A stretch of 64,000 nt of DNA from Volutella citrinella. Taxonomy: Eukaryota; Ascomycota; Sordariomycetes; Hypocreales; Nectriaceae. The DNA lies in assembly GCA_034401135.1 (NCBI GenBank), contig JAWZSP010000008.1:3038001-3102000 (forward strand), in the 5' to 3' direction. Each line of letters starts with the position of its first letter. Position 1 is the first letter of the stretch. The translations under genes and the position numbers were made by a program. Of the stretch, positions 44,603 to 55,751 are shown one piece after another. The notes under the pieces are model-generated. The model worked only from the letters and a program-made list of their open reading frames with translations, made no database searches and was not told where the DNA came from.

Positions 44603-46318
44603 TTAGGCAAAGCATCCCTCTGGCACAAGCCCATACTCTTCCAACACCTCCGCATCTCTGCTGGACCGCTTTAGTGACGCTGTGTCCTTGACTATGAGCT
44701 GCCTGTGTCTTTCGCTCCTCGGCGCAATATGGAATGGATAGGCCTCTGGGTGCGAGACTGTGCTGGATGGGATTACCAGAGTTGGCTCGATCTCATTGCC
44801 ATGTGCATCGATCGCCTTTGTGAAGTTGAATACTGCAAGGGTCTGTGCTACAGTCAAGAATAGCGTAGAATCGGCAAAGACACGCCCTGGACAGATCCTG
44901 CGACCGTACCCAAACACATATTCGCGAGGATCAGGTTCATTGTAGGGCTCAGAGTAGCGCTCGGGGATGAAGGCGTCTGGGTCGTGGTACACGTCCGGAT
45001 CTCGAGTAAACCAGCGGACGTTGGCCATGAGAACAGAGCCCTTGGGGATGGTGTATCCTTCGTAGATCTGATCCTCATCGCTAGTGTGAGGGATGCCGTT
45101 TGGCGCAACAGGTTGCCATCGCAGCGCTTCCTGGACGATGGCTTTGATATAGGGCAGGCTCTCCTGGTCGGTAAATTGCGGCAATCTCTCGGTTCCCACG
45201 ACGCGGTCGATTTCTTCCTGGGCCTTTTTGAGGACGCGCGGGTTTTGAATCAGAGCCAGGTAGAGGAAGGAAAGGGTCGCAGCACTTGTGTCAGATCCGG
45301 CCGCAAGCAGGGTGACGGCAGAGAATTTGACTGCTTTCTCATGATCTAGGTCCCCTTCCTTCTTAGACAGAGCATTCGCGACGTAGGAAATCTTGTCCTT
45401 GTGGGCTCCATCATGCATCTGGCGCTTTGCGAATTCGTATGGCACGTTTGTAGCATCGAGAACTTGCTTCCTCCACAGAGCTGCAATCCTCTTGAACTCG
45501 GTACCGGGAAACCAGTCAGGGAGGTGCTTCAGTGCAGGCATTGAGTCAACAAGCCAGGCCCCGGGAATAACTGCATTGTTGAAATGGGCCATCATTCGCG
45601 TGTTGAGTTGGAAAACAGTATCCGTCTTGGCATTATCAACAGAGTATCCATATGTCAACTCGATGATTTGGGAGCCAGCTTGGCTACGGCAGGCGCCTCG
45701 CTTCAGCAATCACTCGCAAGCAGCCATGGTTTGGGTATACTTACACATCAAGATGCTCAAAAAGGTCCTGGGGCTGCTCAAGCATTCTTAGAAGCGTGCG
45801 ACCAACTTCCTTCTCTTGAATCTGAAGAGTCGAGTCCACAGCAGCCTTGGTTCCAATGTATTGAAGCATCATCTTTCGATGCAGACGCAGGCCATCCCCA
45901 TACGAGTGGCCCGTCGTAAAGTTCTTGAATCCGACCCTAAGGTAGCTCAATCAGCCCTATCGCCAGCATTAGTCAAGCTTGAAAACGCTTACATTCCCCA
46001 TCCAAACTCCAACCATGGCCGTGACGAGTTCTTGGCGCCCCTCTTTTCCAGAATCCCCAATGCCACATTTCTGTCGTTGAGTAGCACAATCGTTTGACCC
46101 ATTACAGTAATGGAGCTGATCGGGCCGTAGAGCTTGGCGTGCTTGAGCCAGTGCTGCCACTCCGGCATGCCTGGAGGCGGTAAGTCCTTTATGTTGCCGA
46201 CGATTGGGAGCGGCTTCGGGCCCGGGGGCAGTCGCCAGTCGCCATTCTTGCGCAGTCTCAGGATCACGAAGCTGAGCAGGGCCAAGACGGCAACGGCCTT
46301 GATCAAGAGAGACACCAT
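44603..46318 (-). CDS. Cytochrome P450, CYP64-like (sterigmatocystin-oxidoreductase type)
   Basis: Three exons (45993-46318, 45745-45936, 44603-45683) give 532 residues. An N-terminal anchor is followed by LPPGPKPLPIVGNIKDLPP. The I-helix is AAGSDTS, ExxR lies in VQEALRWQP, and the heme loop is FGYGRRICPG. General layout and the PERYSEPYNEPDPREYVFGYG segment resemble the O-methylsterigmatocystin oxidoreductase-like group that is widespread in fungal gene clusters. Substrate is unknown. It lacks the CCG array in its promoter, so it may belong to a different transcription unit from the P450 at 38.3 kb. Confidence 0.92.
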
Positions 46319-48011
46319 GGCGGCAGGTAGGCGCGGCTAGGACAGCAACTTCTCAGGCGTCCGCAAGAAGTCCTTAGAATGCAGAGGGGTAGAGCCACGT
46401 ATTGAGCAGGGCACCGCCCTTTTATTGCCGCCATGCAACCGATCCGTCTTCGTTTCGACCGCGCTGGACAGCTTGGATGCGGCTCCACCAGGGCCAGCAT
46501 CGCCGATACTGCCCCAAATGGGCTGTCAGCCACTCGATTTGCCTCAAATCGTATAGCTCCTGTGTGATTGATCCGGGTCTGTCCCCGGCCCCCCGCCCAT
46601 TTTGGTCTTTGCGCCGGCTAACTCACGATAATGGGGCGTGGGGCACAAAGCTGAATGCACAGACGCACAGCCAGCGTATAGGCGCGAAACTCTGGGACGC
46701 ATTTGGAGAGAAGATTTATCTGCGGGAGACGCCTCGGGCCCAATTGCGTTAGCTGGGCGTGTCATCAGCTACCTGATGAAGCTGGGCCTGGACCTGGATG
46801 GCATACAAAAGGCCGGTCCTCTAGAACGGAAACCAGCTTCGAGAAATCTCAGCATGCAATACCCTGCAGGCTTGGCGGCTTATTGGATCCCGCCCTAGCT
46901 TAGCCGCTTCGCCTTTGTTCCGCGCTAGTATGCCTGGTGTTCCCACCCGCGTTTACGAATTGCCAAAAGCAGATAATCAGTGTTGTCCAAGGGGCCGCAC
47001 AAGAGTGGGTTCAGATCTGGCCCGGCACTGAAGTACTTTTCCAGATTTTATTATTACCTCGCCTCTCTAGCGGGACAGGGCCCTATGCCGGTATTTGTAC
47101 CCGGTCAAGGTCAAAGTACAGACAAGGAGATCGCGAAAACTACCTGGGGTTGATCAAGAATCTCCTCAGATGCTATAGCAGGGGCCATGCGGACCAAGGA
47201 TTGACCCAGGATAGGCTGGAGGATTTTCAATTTATCCCCCAAACAAACAGCACAGCTTTGAACCCGAGATCCCAATGTTCATGGACTCTGGTAAGAAATA
47301 CCTAGCTGTAATTAATAACCAGGCAAGTAGATAGTTTGGTCGAGGAACTCTGTGACAGGCGCTCCCAGATGGCATGGCCCAACGCTTCAAGCATGGCCCC
47401 GCCGTGAACAGTCGTACTTCTTGTAGGGTAGTGTTTTGAAGTATCGCCATGTGAAATAGCGCTCCGGTCCTCTTGTTGGTTTACCGCTCGTGATCAGTCC
47501 TGGTACGCCGGCCAGAAGCGACGGTATTATCTGAGGGGATATAGGTGATGGAATGATGTGCCGGGATGGACCGGGTTCTGCAGCCAGTTCGACAAAGGAT
47601 AGCGCATTCTGCAAGCCTGGGTGACGTCGTTGGATGCACGCCGTAGACATGTCACTCTTGGAAGGTTGATGGGGAGATAATTTTACTCGGGCATGGAAAT
47701 GTGTCGGTAGATGACCGTTTCAGCAAACAAGATCTGGCCTTAGTCTCAGGTGGCTTTCTTCTCAGCTATGTTGTTCGGTCTGTGATGATCTCGTCGAAGG
47801 TACGCTGTAGTGGACAACTAGTTCTAAGATTCCTTAGTAAATATTTCCTCCAAAGTTCAGCTGTACAGAGACTTCGCGCGGTGGCAAGTTAAGAATCGTG
47901 TTGTTGATTACTACCTGGTATTGCTCCAGGAAAAGATGCCAAGTACGATGTCGACGAGGAACGTGAAAATCATCAGGATGCTCTTATATGGTTAGAATTA
48001 TCTTCAGACGT
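46319..48011. other. Gene-poor stretch
   Basis: 1.7 kb. Open frames up to about 120 codons occur on both strands (46937-47305 plus, 47387-47650 minus), but none shows a domain, start context or splice pattern I can support. It may include relic coding sequence next to the decayed SDR. Confidence 0.45.
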
Positions 48012-48543
48012 CTAACTATTTGGAAGATCTCCCCAGTAGATAAGCTGATCCGGTCTAGTTTTACTCTTAGCTTTTACCATTAGTGCTCCAGATTGCGAGC
48101 CAAGAGACATTGAAGATGGCTGGCTTGCGGATTGTGTAAAGAGAGGGGGAGAGCGTGTAGCGGGAAGCAGCATGGAAAATTCGCGTATCTCGCATGCGGC
48201 AGCCCTTCGATATGTTGACCATGCTGAACTGTAGCTTACGAGAATGATAGAGGTGTTGAGAGGGTCAATGCAGCGGGGGCACATGTCCGGAGCACAAATT
48301 TTGCCCCGCTGTGAAAAGCATTTCGAATCCGTCGCTCTCAAAGACGGGCCGTTACTAAGGTCGACGAAGTGGAAGGTGGAAATACTCATCGTCAATGATG
48401 GGACGGACCGACGGAGGTTAGCCTTGGTAATGCTCGGATCTCATATCGTAGACGCGAGCCCCTATTTTCGGAATGCCTTGGCCATCTCGATCTTGCCGAC
48501 ACCCGAGGAGCAGCCTGTTACTAGGATGATCTTATCGGACCAT
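48012..48543 (-). pseudogene. Decayed SDR (acyl-dihydroxyacetone-phosphate-reductase-like)
   Basis: Reading the minus strand from about 48540, the start of an SDR is plain: DKIILVTGCSSGVGK, with the TGxxxGxG cofactor motif, then EMAKAFRK and a stop. A frame change then resumes as GARVYDMRS. Further down, pieces such as ISTFHFVDLSN and KSKTRPDQLIYWG fit later SDR segments in other frames. At least one stop and two frame changes lie in the first 50 codons, so it cannot encode a working enzyme as read. The closest general type by feel is the AYR1-like branch, which is tentative. Confidence 0.5.
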
Positions 48544-48894
48544 TTGCCCCAGAGCTATTATTCATCATACATGATCCGAGATGCGGGCCGTCGCCTGGCG
48601 CATCAAACATGGCGGTGGCGCATGGGAGGTGCACCAGCTAGCCTGGGCAGCTGTGACCCTCGGATGTCCGAAGTGTCCGAACTCCGAAGCCAGTTGTGGT
48701 GTAGTGAGCACGTCCTGACCAGACTCGGATCAAATTTGCTCATTGACAAGCCAGCCGTCTTAGAGCATACTAGATCGTCATTGTCATCACTAAATCATTC
48801 TTAGGAATGCAAGATATTGTATTCTAATTCGTCGTTCTCCTCACGAGTTGTTGCCTGTGCGGCTTACATGATGTCCACCGAACCTGGTGTCGAA
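48544..48894. other. Intergenic
   Basis: About 350 bp between the SDR relic and the end of the SRPBCC-fold gene. No feature recognised. Confidence 0.4.
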
Positions 48895-49327
48895 TCAATG
48901 GGCCAGCAACTTATTTAGAGACACGTTAAAGCCTTCGTAGGTCCGATCTAACCACATCTTGAGATTCGCCTGCCCTTCCTGCGTTGCGACGGCAGACTCT
49001 CCCACCCAAGTGATTTCAGTCTCATGCGGAGAAATCTCAGGCAGGGAGTGTGGCGTAAGATTCGACGTCTCCGAGGTCGTCGCGGAAAATCCTCAGCCGT
49101 GTCTTGTAATTCTCAACATCGACTTCTTCGATGCGCCCGGTGATGAGCAGGTTGAGATTCGCGCCATAGGCAATAGTCCTGGTGGCCCCAATGCCGAAAC
49201 CCTTGACCGAACATAGGATGCAGTCAGGCATCCAAAATGTAACGGCACCAAAGGCAGAGATCAATGCCCAAACTTCGCCGATTGGGGCGTGAATGGTTCC
49301 CGTGTATTCGGCGATTTTCGTTACCAT
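48895..49327 (-). CDS. SRPBCC (START/Bet v1-fold) small protein with a frame break
   Basis: From ATG 49327 the frame reads MVTKIAEYTGTIHAPIGEVW, ALISAFGAVTFWMPD and VKGFGIGATRTI, a typical SRPBCC/polyketide-cyclase-like beginning, until a stop after SYATLPA near 49040. The family-like continuation (PEISPHETEITWVGES, then ANLKMWLDRTYEGF) runs on in the +1 frame to a stop at 48895. Either one extra base in a CCC run breaks the gene, or a short intron (about 46 bp, weak GTCGAA donor) removes the overlap. The fold continues across the break, which favours a frameshift or sequencing error. A GCCGAAGCCCG element lies about 220 bp upstream. Confidence 0.6.
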
Positions 49328-52076
49328 GATGTCGGATCAAGAGGAGACGAATATTAGGTGTGCAATGTTGGTGATAGGCGAAAATGTAGAGAAAAGAGCA
49401 CAATGGCAAGAAAATAAGCCCGGACAGCCTCAAGCGGTTTTCTTGTATTTGTAAATACGAACTAAAACCAAGTTGGGCACAAGATTGCGGCCCATTTTGG
49501 CGATCGAGCCAAGCATTGACTGACGGACATGGAAATCTGGAAAAGCCGAAGCCCGCTGAGGATCCAACTTCAAAGCTGTGCTTAGCAATAACTAGCAATC
49601 AAGCAGGTGCATCAGCTGACTTATAGAGCCTTTATCGCTTACAGGGGGCCAGGCCGTAACACAACACCTACCAGTAGAGCTGGAAAGAGCCAGCGTTTTC
49701 AGTCCCCCAGGTTCTCGCAGATACTCAGCTTTACCCTGATGACTACATTAATCAATAGCAAGGACGGCTCTATAAGAAAGCTGCAAGTAATGATAAGCCG
49801 CGAACGAAGAGACAAGATAGCAACGGTGACAAGCCCCCTCTTATTATGCACCAGGACACGACAACGTCTGGAGAGCTGCTGCTCCAAGATGCGAAGATGA
49901 GAAGGCTGTGGTAGGGTGGCTGGAGCTGGTGCTTCGAAATGGAGGCCCGCTCTTAGAAACTTTCCGGTGCATAGTCATTCGAAGCGTTTCTAACTACTGT
50001 AATTCTCATAAGAATGACCCGTTCATTGCGCACGGGTGCAAATTACAATATTCTCATCTATAAAGAGGACCACTACCACAACGACTGATATGTCTACGGA
50101 TATTACAACCACGGTAACAAAAGCTGCTGCTAGGCCCACCACTGTCGACTTCTGCACCCATGCTATCACTTTATCTAACACAACGCCAGTTATTTCATAT
50201 AGGCGGTATTCCAATTAGGAAGGGCACTGTCGACCTGGGCTCAGACTTCCTGCTTAAGAACCTTGCTAATCTCGAAATCTTCAACTCGGAGCTCGCATCA
50301 AGTAGTCACAGAGTCAATGACGTGGGCGAAGATAGATAAGTCGTTCAAATACTATTTTTATAATTATCAGCACGTTGGCATATCTCTGTCTGACTTGAGG
50401 CTTTTATAATAACAAAACAACTTTTTATATTATAACTAAAAAAACATAGTTTGGGAATTTCACTTAAATATTATTAGTAATTTTTTTTTAAAGCTTTGCA
50501 AAGTGTAATAAGCAGGCTATTGAATCAGTACCTTTATAGAGAATAATTTAGAACCCAGAACGGGGCCTTGTACTTAAATATCAAGTGTAGGGTAAGTCAA
50601 GTCCTCCCGCCCTTGCTAAATCCGCCGCGCACGGGCCATAAGTGCAGATTTACAATTATGGCCCGTGCACCAACGTAGCTGTGAGAACCTGACGGGAATG
50701 CACAGTGCTGTCAGGACCCACACTATTAACAAACGTGACATTTCTTCCTATTGACACTCAGCATTACCCCCTGGCACGGCTGCCAATATCAACCCCAGTT
50801 CGACTACTGCAGTTTAAATAGTTGGAACTAGCCCGGTCGTTATTTTTTAAATACTTAGTCATTATTATAGGATATATATGTCAATAAACAGAAATTTCTA
50901 CTATATATTCTGCCGTCTTTGTTTTGCTTTTAATTTCCTCGCCCTGCATCTATCCAGAGCCTCTTCGCTATCCGCTGCCTTTTATCATGCTGCATAAGGC
51001 GGGCGGTGGCGAGGGCTGAAACCTTAGCCACGGAAGTAAGGAAAAGACAGTGGGCACAAGGCAATTCAGCCAAGCGAGGCACAATAACTTCACTAGGCCC
51101 TTGGGCACCCTGAGACGTAGCTACTTCATCACTCCCTAGTCTAGGTATCTAGTCTACTTCACCTACAAGTTGGCGCTCGCTTCACTGGACCTGCGCAATC
51201 AGAAGCAGGGCTAGTCTTCGGACAGAGGCCCAATCAAGATGACTCCCACTTGGAATGTGTTGCGTAATCATGCAATTGCGGACACTAATCCACCTACCTA
51301 TCTATCAATGTCGCCATTCGGCTGGTCCATGGTGGAATAGCATGCCCAGGCGAACTACAAACCAAACTCGGGATGTGCGGCATAGCACAACAACAGGGCT
51401 GGCGCAATAGTCACGCTCGGCACCGCGTCAAGCGCCCTAAACTCGAATCCTGCAACCCCTTTCCCGCAGAGTACATAGTGCCCTCTGTTATTGTTGCGCT
51501 AATCAAGCCGCTCGTACTCGGCCCCGCCCCGTGCACACAGCTTCAGTAACGACTGACGCGGGATTACTCTATTAAAATCCCGCACCCGTCACCTGTGCTT
51601 ACCGGCCGGTGGGTTCCTTGTGCCGGTTGGTCTTCAAGGTTCCAAACTTAAAAGAGGATAGTCTGGTCGGATGTCAGCAGCTCAGGCGATCACGCCTGGT
51701 TCCAGAGCGCTTGTACCTGACTCCGCTCGAGTCAGTCATGCCAGCTGACCGTCGAGACAGAGGGGTAGTAGGATTGCGGCATTACTGGGCTGTTGCAGGG
51801 CATTGATGATTTGATTTTAGTGGAGCGCTAAAACACGGCCTGTCTGTTTGCAGTTAATAAGCCCGGAGAGGAGCCTAACCCAACCCCAACAGGAGGCGGT
51901 TTGCGTGTCTCGGGGTCAAATCCTGTCCCCGTGAAAATGAGCTTTTGTGCAGTCCACGGAATAACATCCGTCCATGATGAAGCGGCCAATGTACGCGTTG
52001 GAATAGATGGGCACTTCAGGCACAGAAAAGCCTAACGATTTACAACTGTTGACCTAGGCACTAAGACACCGCAAGA
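49328..52076. other. AT-rich, gene-poor region; possible repeat relic
   Basis: 2.7 kb without a recognisable gene. Roughly 50340-50580 and 50820-50940 are strongly AT-rich, unlike the rest of the window. A 13-bp inverted repeat lies at 50629-50668. Around 50690-50740 the sequence has the look of an LTR start (TGTGAGAACCTGACGG and TGTCAGGACCCACAC), but no partner LTR, primer-binding site or polymerase frame was found. It may be a mutated transposon remnant. Confidence 0.45.
50629..50668 (+). repeat. Perfect 13-bp inverted repeat with 14-base loop
   Basis: GCACGGGCCATAA at 50629-50641 and its exact reverse complement at 50656-50668, next to the AT-rich tract. It is consistent with a hairpin or a small element end; nothing decides between these. 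Confidence 0.75.
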
Positions 52077-53236
52077 CTAGGATCCATCATACAACTTTTT
52101 CCAGTCGTCTTCTTCAAGCACTTCCTGTTCCATCTGCCTCAGGAATTCAATCTGATCTCTGATAAAGGCTCTTGCGCTCTTGACGTCAAAGGGGCTCTTG
52201 TGCTCAACGCTTTGGTCCATCTGCTCGCGTCGCCATCGGAAGCGATCCTCCAGCATGCTGAATCGGTACTGTGTATACTCATTGTAGAGCTCGTCAATGT
52301 TGGAGATGGGACGGACGAGCTTGAGGACTGTATCGTCCCGGACTGCCGCAGATCGCGCCCGGAAGGCCGTCACCATGCTGACGCGCTCCGTGCCCCCGTA
52401 GGCGCGGAGGGCCTGGTGATCAATGTATCGACCCTGGAGGACGACGGCGTATCCCTGGATATTGGGTTAGAGTATGATCAGATATGAATGTCGGTTTTGC
52501 TGACACTTGCCTTCTGGGGACCCCGGACTTTGATGACGTTTCCGTCCGCAGTCTTCAGCGCAGTCTCGCCGCCCACCATTTCAGTGCAGTCTGACAGCAT
52601 CGTTACGCACACAAACGCGTAGCTGTCATTGTGCCAGCTGACGATGGCATCGTTCTTCTCCTCGGCCCCAGGCTTCGCATCCTCAATTACTTTGTTGTGC
52701 CTCTCGGCTTGGTCTTCCGGCAGTGGCGAGAGATCTGGTATGCTAGGCCCCGAGACGTTGATGTGGGCAATGTCGTAGTCCATGACGGGGACGAGATCGA
52801 TGCCGGCGAGCTTGGAGATTATGCGCAGAGTCTCCGGGCTCTTCCAGGCATTGTAGATGAAGGGGGCGCGGCTTGCCATTCTTGTTAGCTCACGGACAGA
52901 CTGAGCGCCGCAGGAACCAGCATCTTACTCTCGGGCGTATCCGCGAAGTTGGCACTCGGCATATTTGCTCGAGAATCGATGCTGGGCCCAGATGTCCTTG
53001 TTCGTGAAGAGCTCCCGCCGCATCTCGACGACTGCGTCATCGGAGAACAGCCGAAACGGCTCAGAGACGCCAAACAGCGAGATGCCTTGTTCGTCTGGAT
53101 AGCCCAGGTCTTGGAGTGACCAGACCTTTGGCGGGGGCTCGTAGGCCAGGTGCTTGGAATGATCAAAGATTAGGCTGGGAGAGACATTGCCTGCTTGGCA
53201 GTGCTCCTGGTTAGGAAGTGTCGCTGCGGGCGCCAT
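52077..53236 (-). CDS. 2-oxoglutarate/Fe(II)-dependent oxygenase-like protein
   Basis: Three exons (52929-53236, 52511-52880, 52077-52454) give 351 residues. The second intron has a GC-AG border (GCAAGT donor, CTAACCC branch). Iron-ligand residues fit a HxD...H set: SWHNDSYAFVCVTML holds His and Asp, and GRYIDHQAL holds the distal His. Between them, GGETALKTADGNVIKVRGPQ resembles the strand leading to the 2-oxoglutarate arginine in fungal oxygenases. It would hydroxylate or oxidise a small molecule with Fe(II), 2-oxoglutarate and O2. The substrate is unknown. It is divergent from the transporter at 53.9 kb. Confidence 0.8.
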
Positions 53237-53945
53237 GGACAGAACGATGTCGAGGGTTATGATGTTGACTTGTGCCGTGTGCAGTTGCTGAAGGATATTG
53301 AAGTCGATGCATGCATGCTATTTACCACAGCAGCACTTGTCTCGATCCGCACGTAATACCACGGGGCAAGGCACGGTCTGGCGACAAGCTCGGCTTGTGT
53401 GTCCGGCGGTCCGCTCCTTGGTCGACACAAGCACGCTAGGGGCTGTTTCGCCATGCGGTAACACGATTGCGACATTTGCACATAGGTAACGCTCCACCAG
53501 GGCCCTGGAGCGCTGGTGCCGGGGATATTGACCACGGCAGGCAGGCTAAGTTGAAAACTTTTCGCTGGCGCGTTTCTAAGCCCAGCCCGAAGTCCCGAAC
53601 CACCGAACCATGGTCCATGGAACCCATTTCAGCCAAGGAACCCTAGCGCTGAAGAGGTCATCGCAATTACCTCTGTCGCAATGTTAGATTCTTTCTTCCA
53701 GGGGTCAAGATAGCTCATTGACTCTGGAGGTCGGGGCATGGGTCAGGATGGGGACGCATTTACATATCACTCAGCAAGAGTTCCCTCGAAACTCGAATTG
53801 TGGCCCCCAATCCCATCTGCCATCATTTGTATCTATAATACCATACATACGGTGACTTGTTGCTGTTCTGTTCTGGACTCTTTCAACCCCTGCTGCCTTG
53901 TTCCCTCGTTCATTTCAATATTTGAGCATTGTCAAAACATCCACC
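53237..53945. other. Shared spacer between oxygenase and transporter
   Basis: 709 bp between divergent starts; no gene. A loose CCG-containing stretch (cccgaagtcccgaaccaccgaacc, near 53586) does not keep the 6-bp period of the cluster arrays. Confidence 0.5.
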
Positions 53946-55489
53946 ATGGGCGCTGAAAACTCTAGCTCGTGGGGCGACACGCTTCACCGTTGGTACAGAG
54001 GCACTCTCTACCAGGCCGTTGTCCTCGGAATCGTCAGCTTTAGCCAGCAAGGCATATGGACTGCTCTGGCCAGTAAGTACACATGACTGCGCCTTCTTTT
54101 GCTCCAAGGCCTCCGGCTTATCGTCTCCCTCCAGGCATGGGCGCGGGCGGCCTCGCCACGCCGTACTTTGTCAATGCCGCCAACGTCATCACCTATGTCA
54201 TCATGATCGTCTTCAGTCCCATATTCGCAGTCCTAGGCAACCGATTTAGCCTCAAGTGGATTCTCGTCATTGGCACGATTGGATACCTCCCGTACTTTGG
54301 CGCCCTGTATTGCAACAGCGTGTACGGCACCCAATGGTTTCTACTCCTTGGCGCGACTACCTGTGGCTTCTCTGCCGCTGCGCTCTGGACCTCGGAGGCA
54401 GCCATTGCCGTTGCATACCCGGAGGAGAACCGACGCGGCCTGTACATCAGTTTGTGGATGGCCATTGGTCTTCTTGGCACTGTCATTGGCAGCTCTATCC
54501 AACTAGGGCTCAACATTGACAACTCGCGTCAGGGGAGCATTTCGACAGGCACCTATCTTGCTATGATTGGACTGTCCTGCATAGGACTGCCGCTCGCATT
54601 GACTATCTCCTCCCCACAGAAACTCATCCGGACGGATGGCACCAAGCCGACCTTTAGCTCTGGGAACGCTCGGATACCCCTCAAGGAAGGGTTTGCTGGC
54701 CTGTGGAAAGCTCTCAAGTCGCGCCACATCATCCTGCTGATGCCCATCTTCATCACCGTCCGGTGGAGCTATACGTACCAGGGCAACTATCTCGCCATCT
54801 ACTTTACCGTCCGAGGTCGTGCTCTTGCTGGCTTTGTGCAGACAATCTGCGGCATTGTCGCTACGGTTGGCTGGGGCCGAATGCTGGACTCGCACAGAAT
54901 TTTCAAGACCAAAAGGGCCCTGTGCAGCGTGGGATGGTACTCGATGCTCTTAGTGTTTGTGGTACAGTGGATATTCAACTTTTACATGCAGGCGTCCCTG
55001 CAAGCGCGGGAGCCTGCTCCGGTCATCGACATCTTGTCGCCAGAGTATGCCAAGGCAATTGTCGGCTACTGTCTTTTCAGGTATGGGCCGGGAGCCCCAG
55101 CATGAACTCGCATGCAGATACTAACTTGGGATAGCATCGCCGGAAACGCGTCGGTAGTGTGGACCTACTGGATCCTGGCACTTTACAACGACGACGTTGA
55201 CACAATCTCATACACGAGCGGCATTCTACGGTCGGCCGAGAGCATCGGATTCGCATGCGCATACGGCATCGGCTCGAGAGAAAGTGTGTCTCTCATGACC
55301 AACCTGGCCGTATCCTTTGCCGTGTTTGCCGTCAGTGTTCCATTCACCTGTTACGTGGCCTGGAAGGGAGAAGCCCTGGAGAAGAGCGAGGAAAGCGAAG
55401 CCACGGGCTCAGTGAGCGCATCCATCGACGGGGTTGAGTCTGCTGTCGAGAAATCCCGGGCTGCTGCCACAATGGATCAGGCTGCTTGA
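53946..55489 (+). CDS. UNC93-like major facilitator transporter
   Basis: Three exons (53946-54072, 54135-55080, 55135-55489) give 475 residues. The start codon has a strong context (CCACCATGG). About 11-12 hydrophobic helices are present, with SFSQQGIWTALASMGAGG at helix 1, GTIGYLPYFGALYCNS, AALWTSEAAIAVAYPEENRR and GWGRMLD. These fit the DUF895/UNC93 branch of the MFS found in fungi. The cytoplasmic C-terminus is Ser/Glu-rich. It is probably in the plasma or vacuolar membrane. Cargo is unknown; members often sit next to oxygenase genes, as here. Confidence 0.9.
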
Positions 55490-55751
55490 TTGGCTTGAAC
55501 ATGGCGTCGATAATCTGGGCCTACTACATATGAATGCTCTCTGCAAGAGTTCCCATGTGGCACAATACAACGCCATTTTCCAAACTTTTCACTGGTACCC
55601 TTGCATGTACTACCAAGGCTAGTGATAACGAGGAGCACGCGCTTCATTATCACTATGAATCGAGGTCTAGTTGGTAACCGCTCAAGAAATGACCATGGCT
55701 GCCATGAGCATTAATAGGGCAAAATGCATTTATATATTACACTATGCATAC

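Noticed and set aside
46937..47650. Frames of 88-122 codons on both strands
   Set aside because: No recognisable domain, splice pattern or start context; left as unassigned sequence.
51900..51935. tRNA T-arm-like GGGGTCAAATCC...CCCCG
   Set aside because: No acceptor stem, D arm or anticodon arm could be paired around it.
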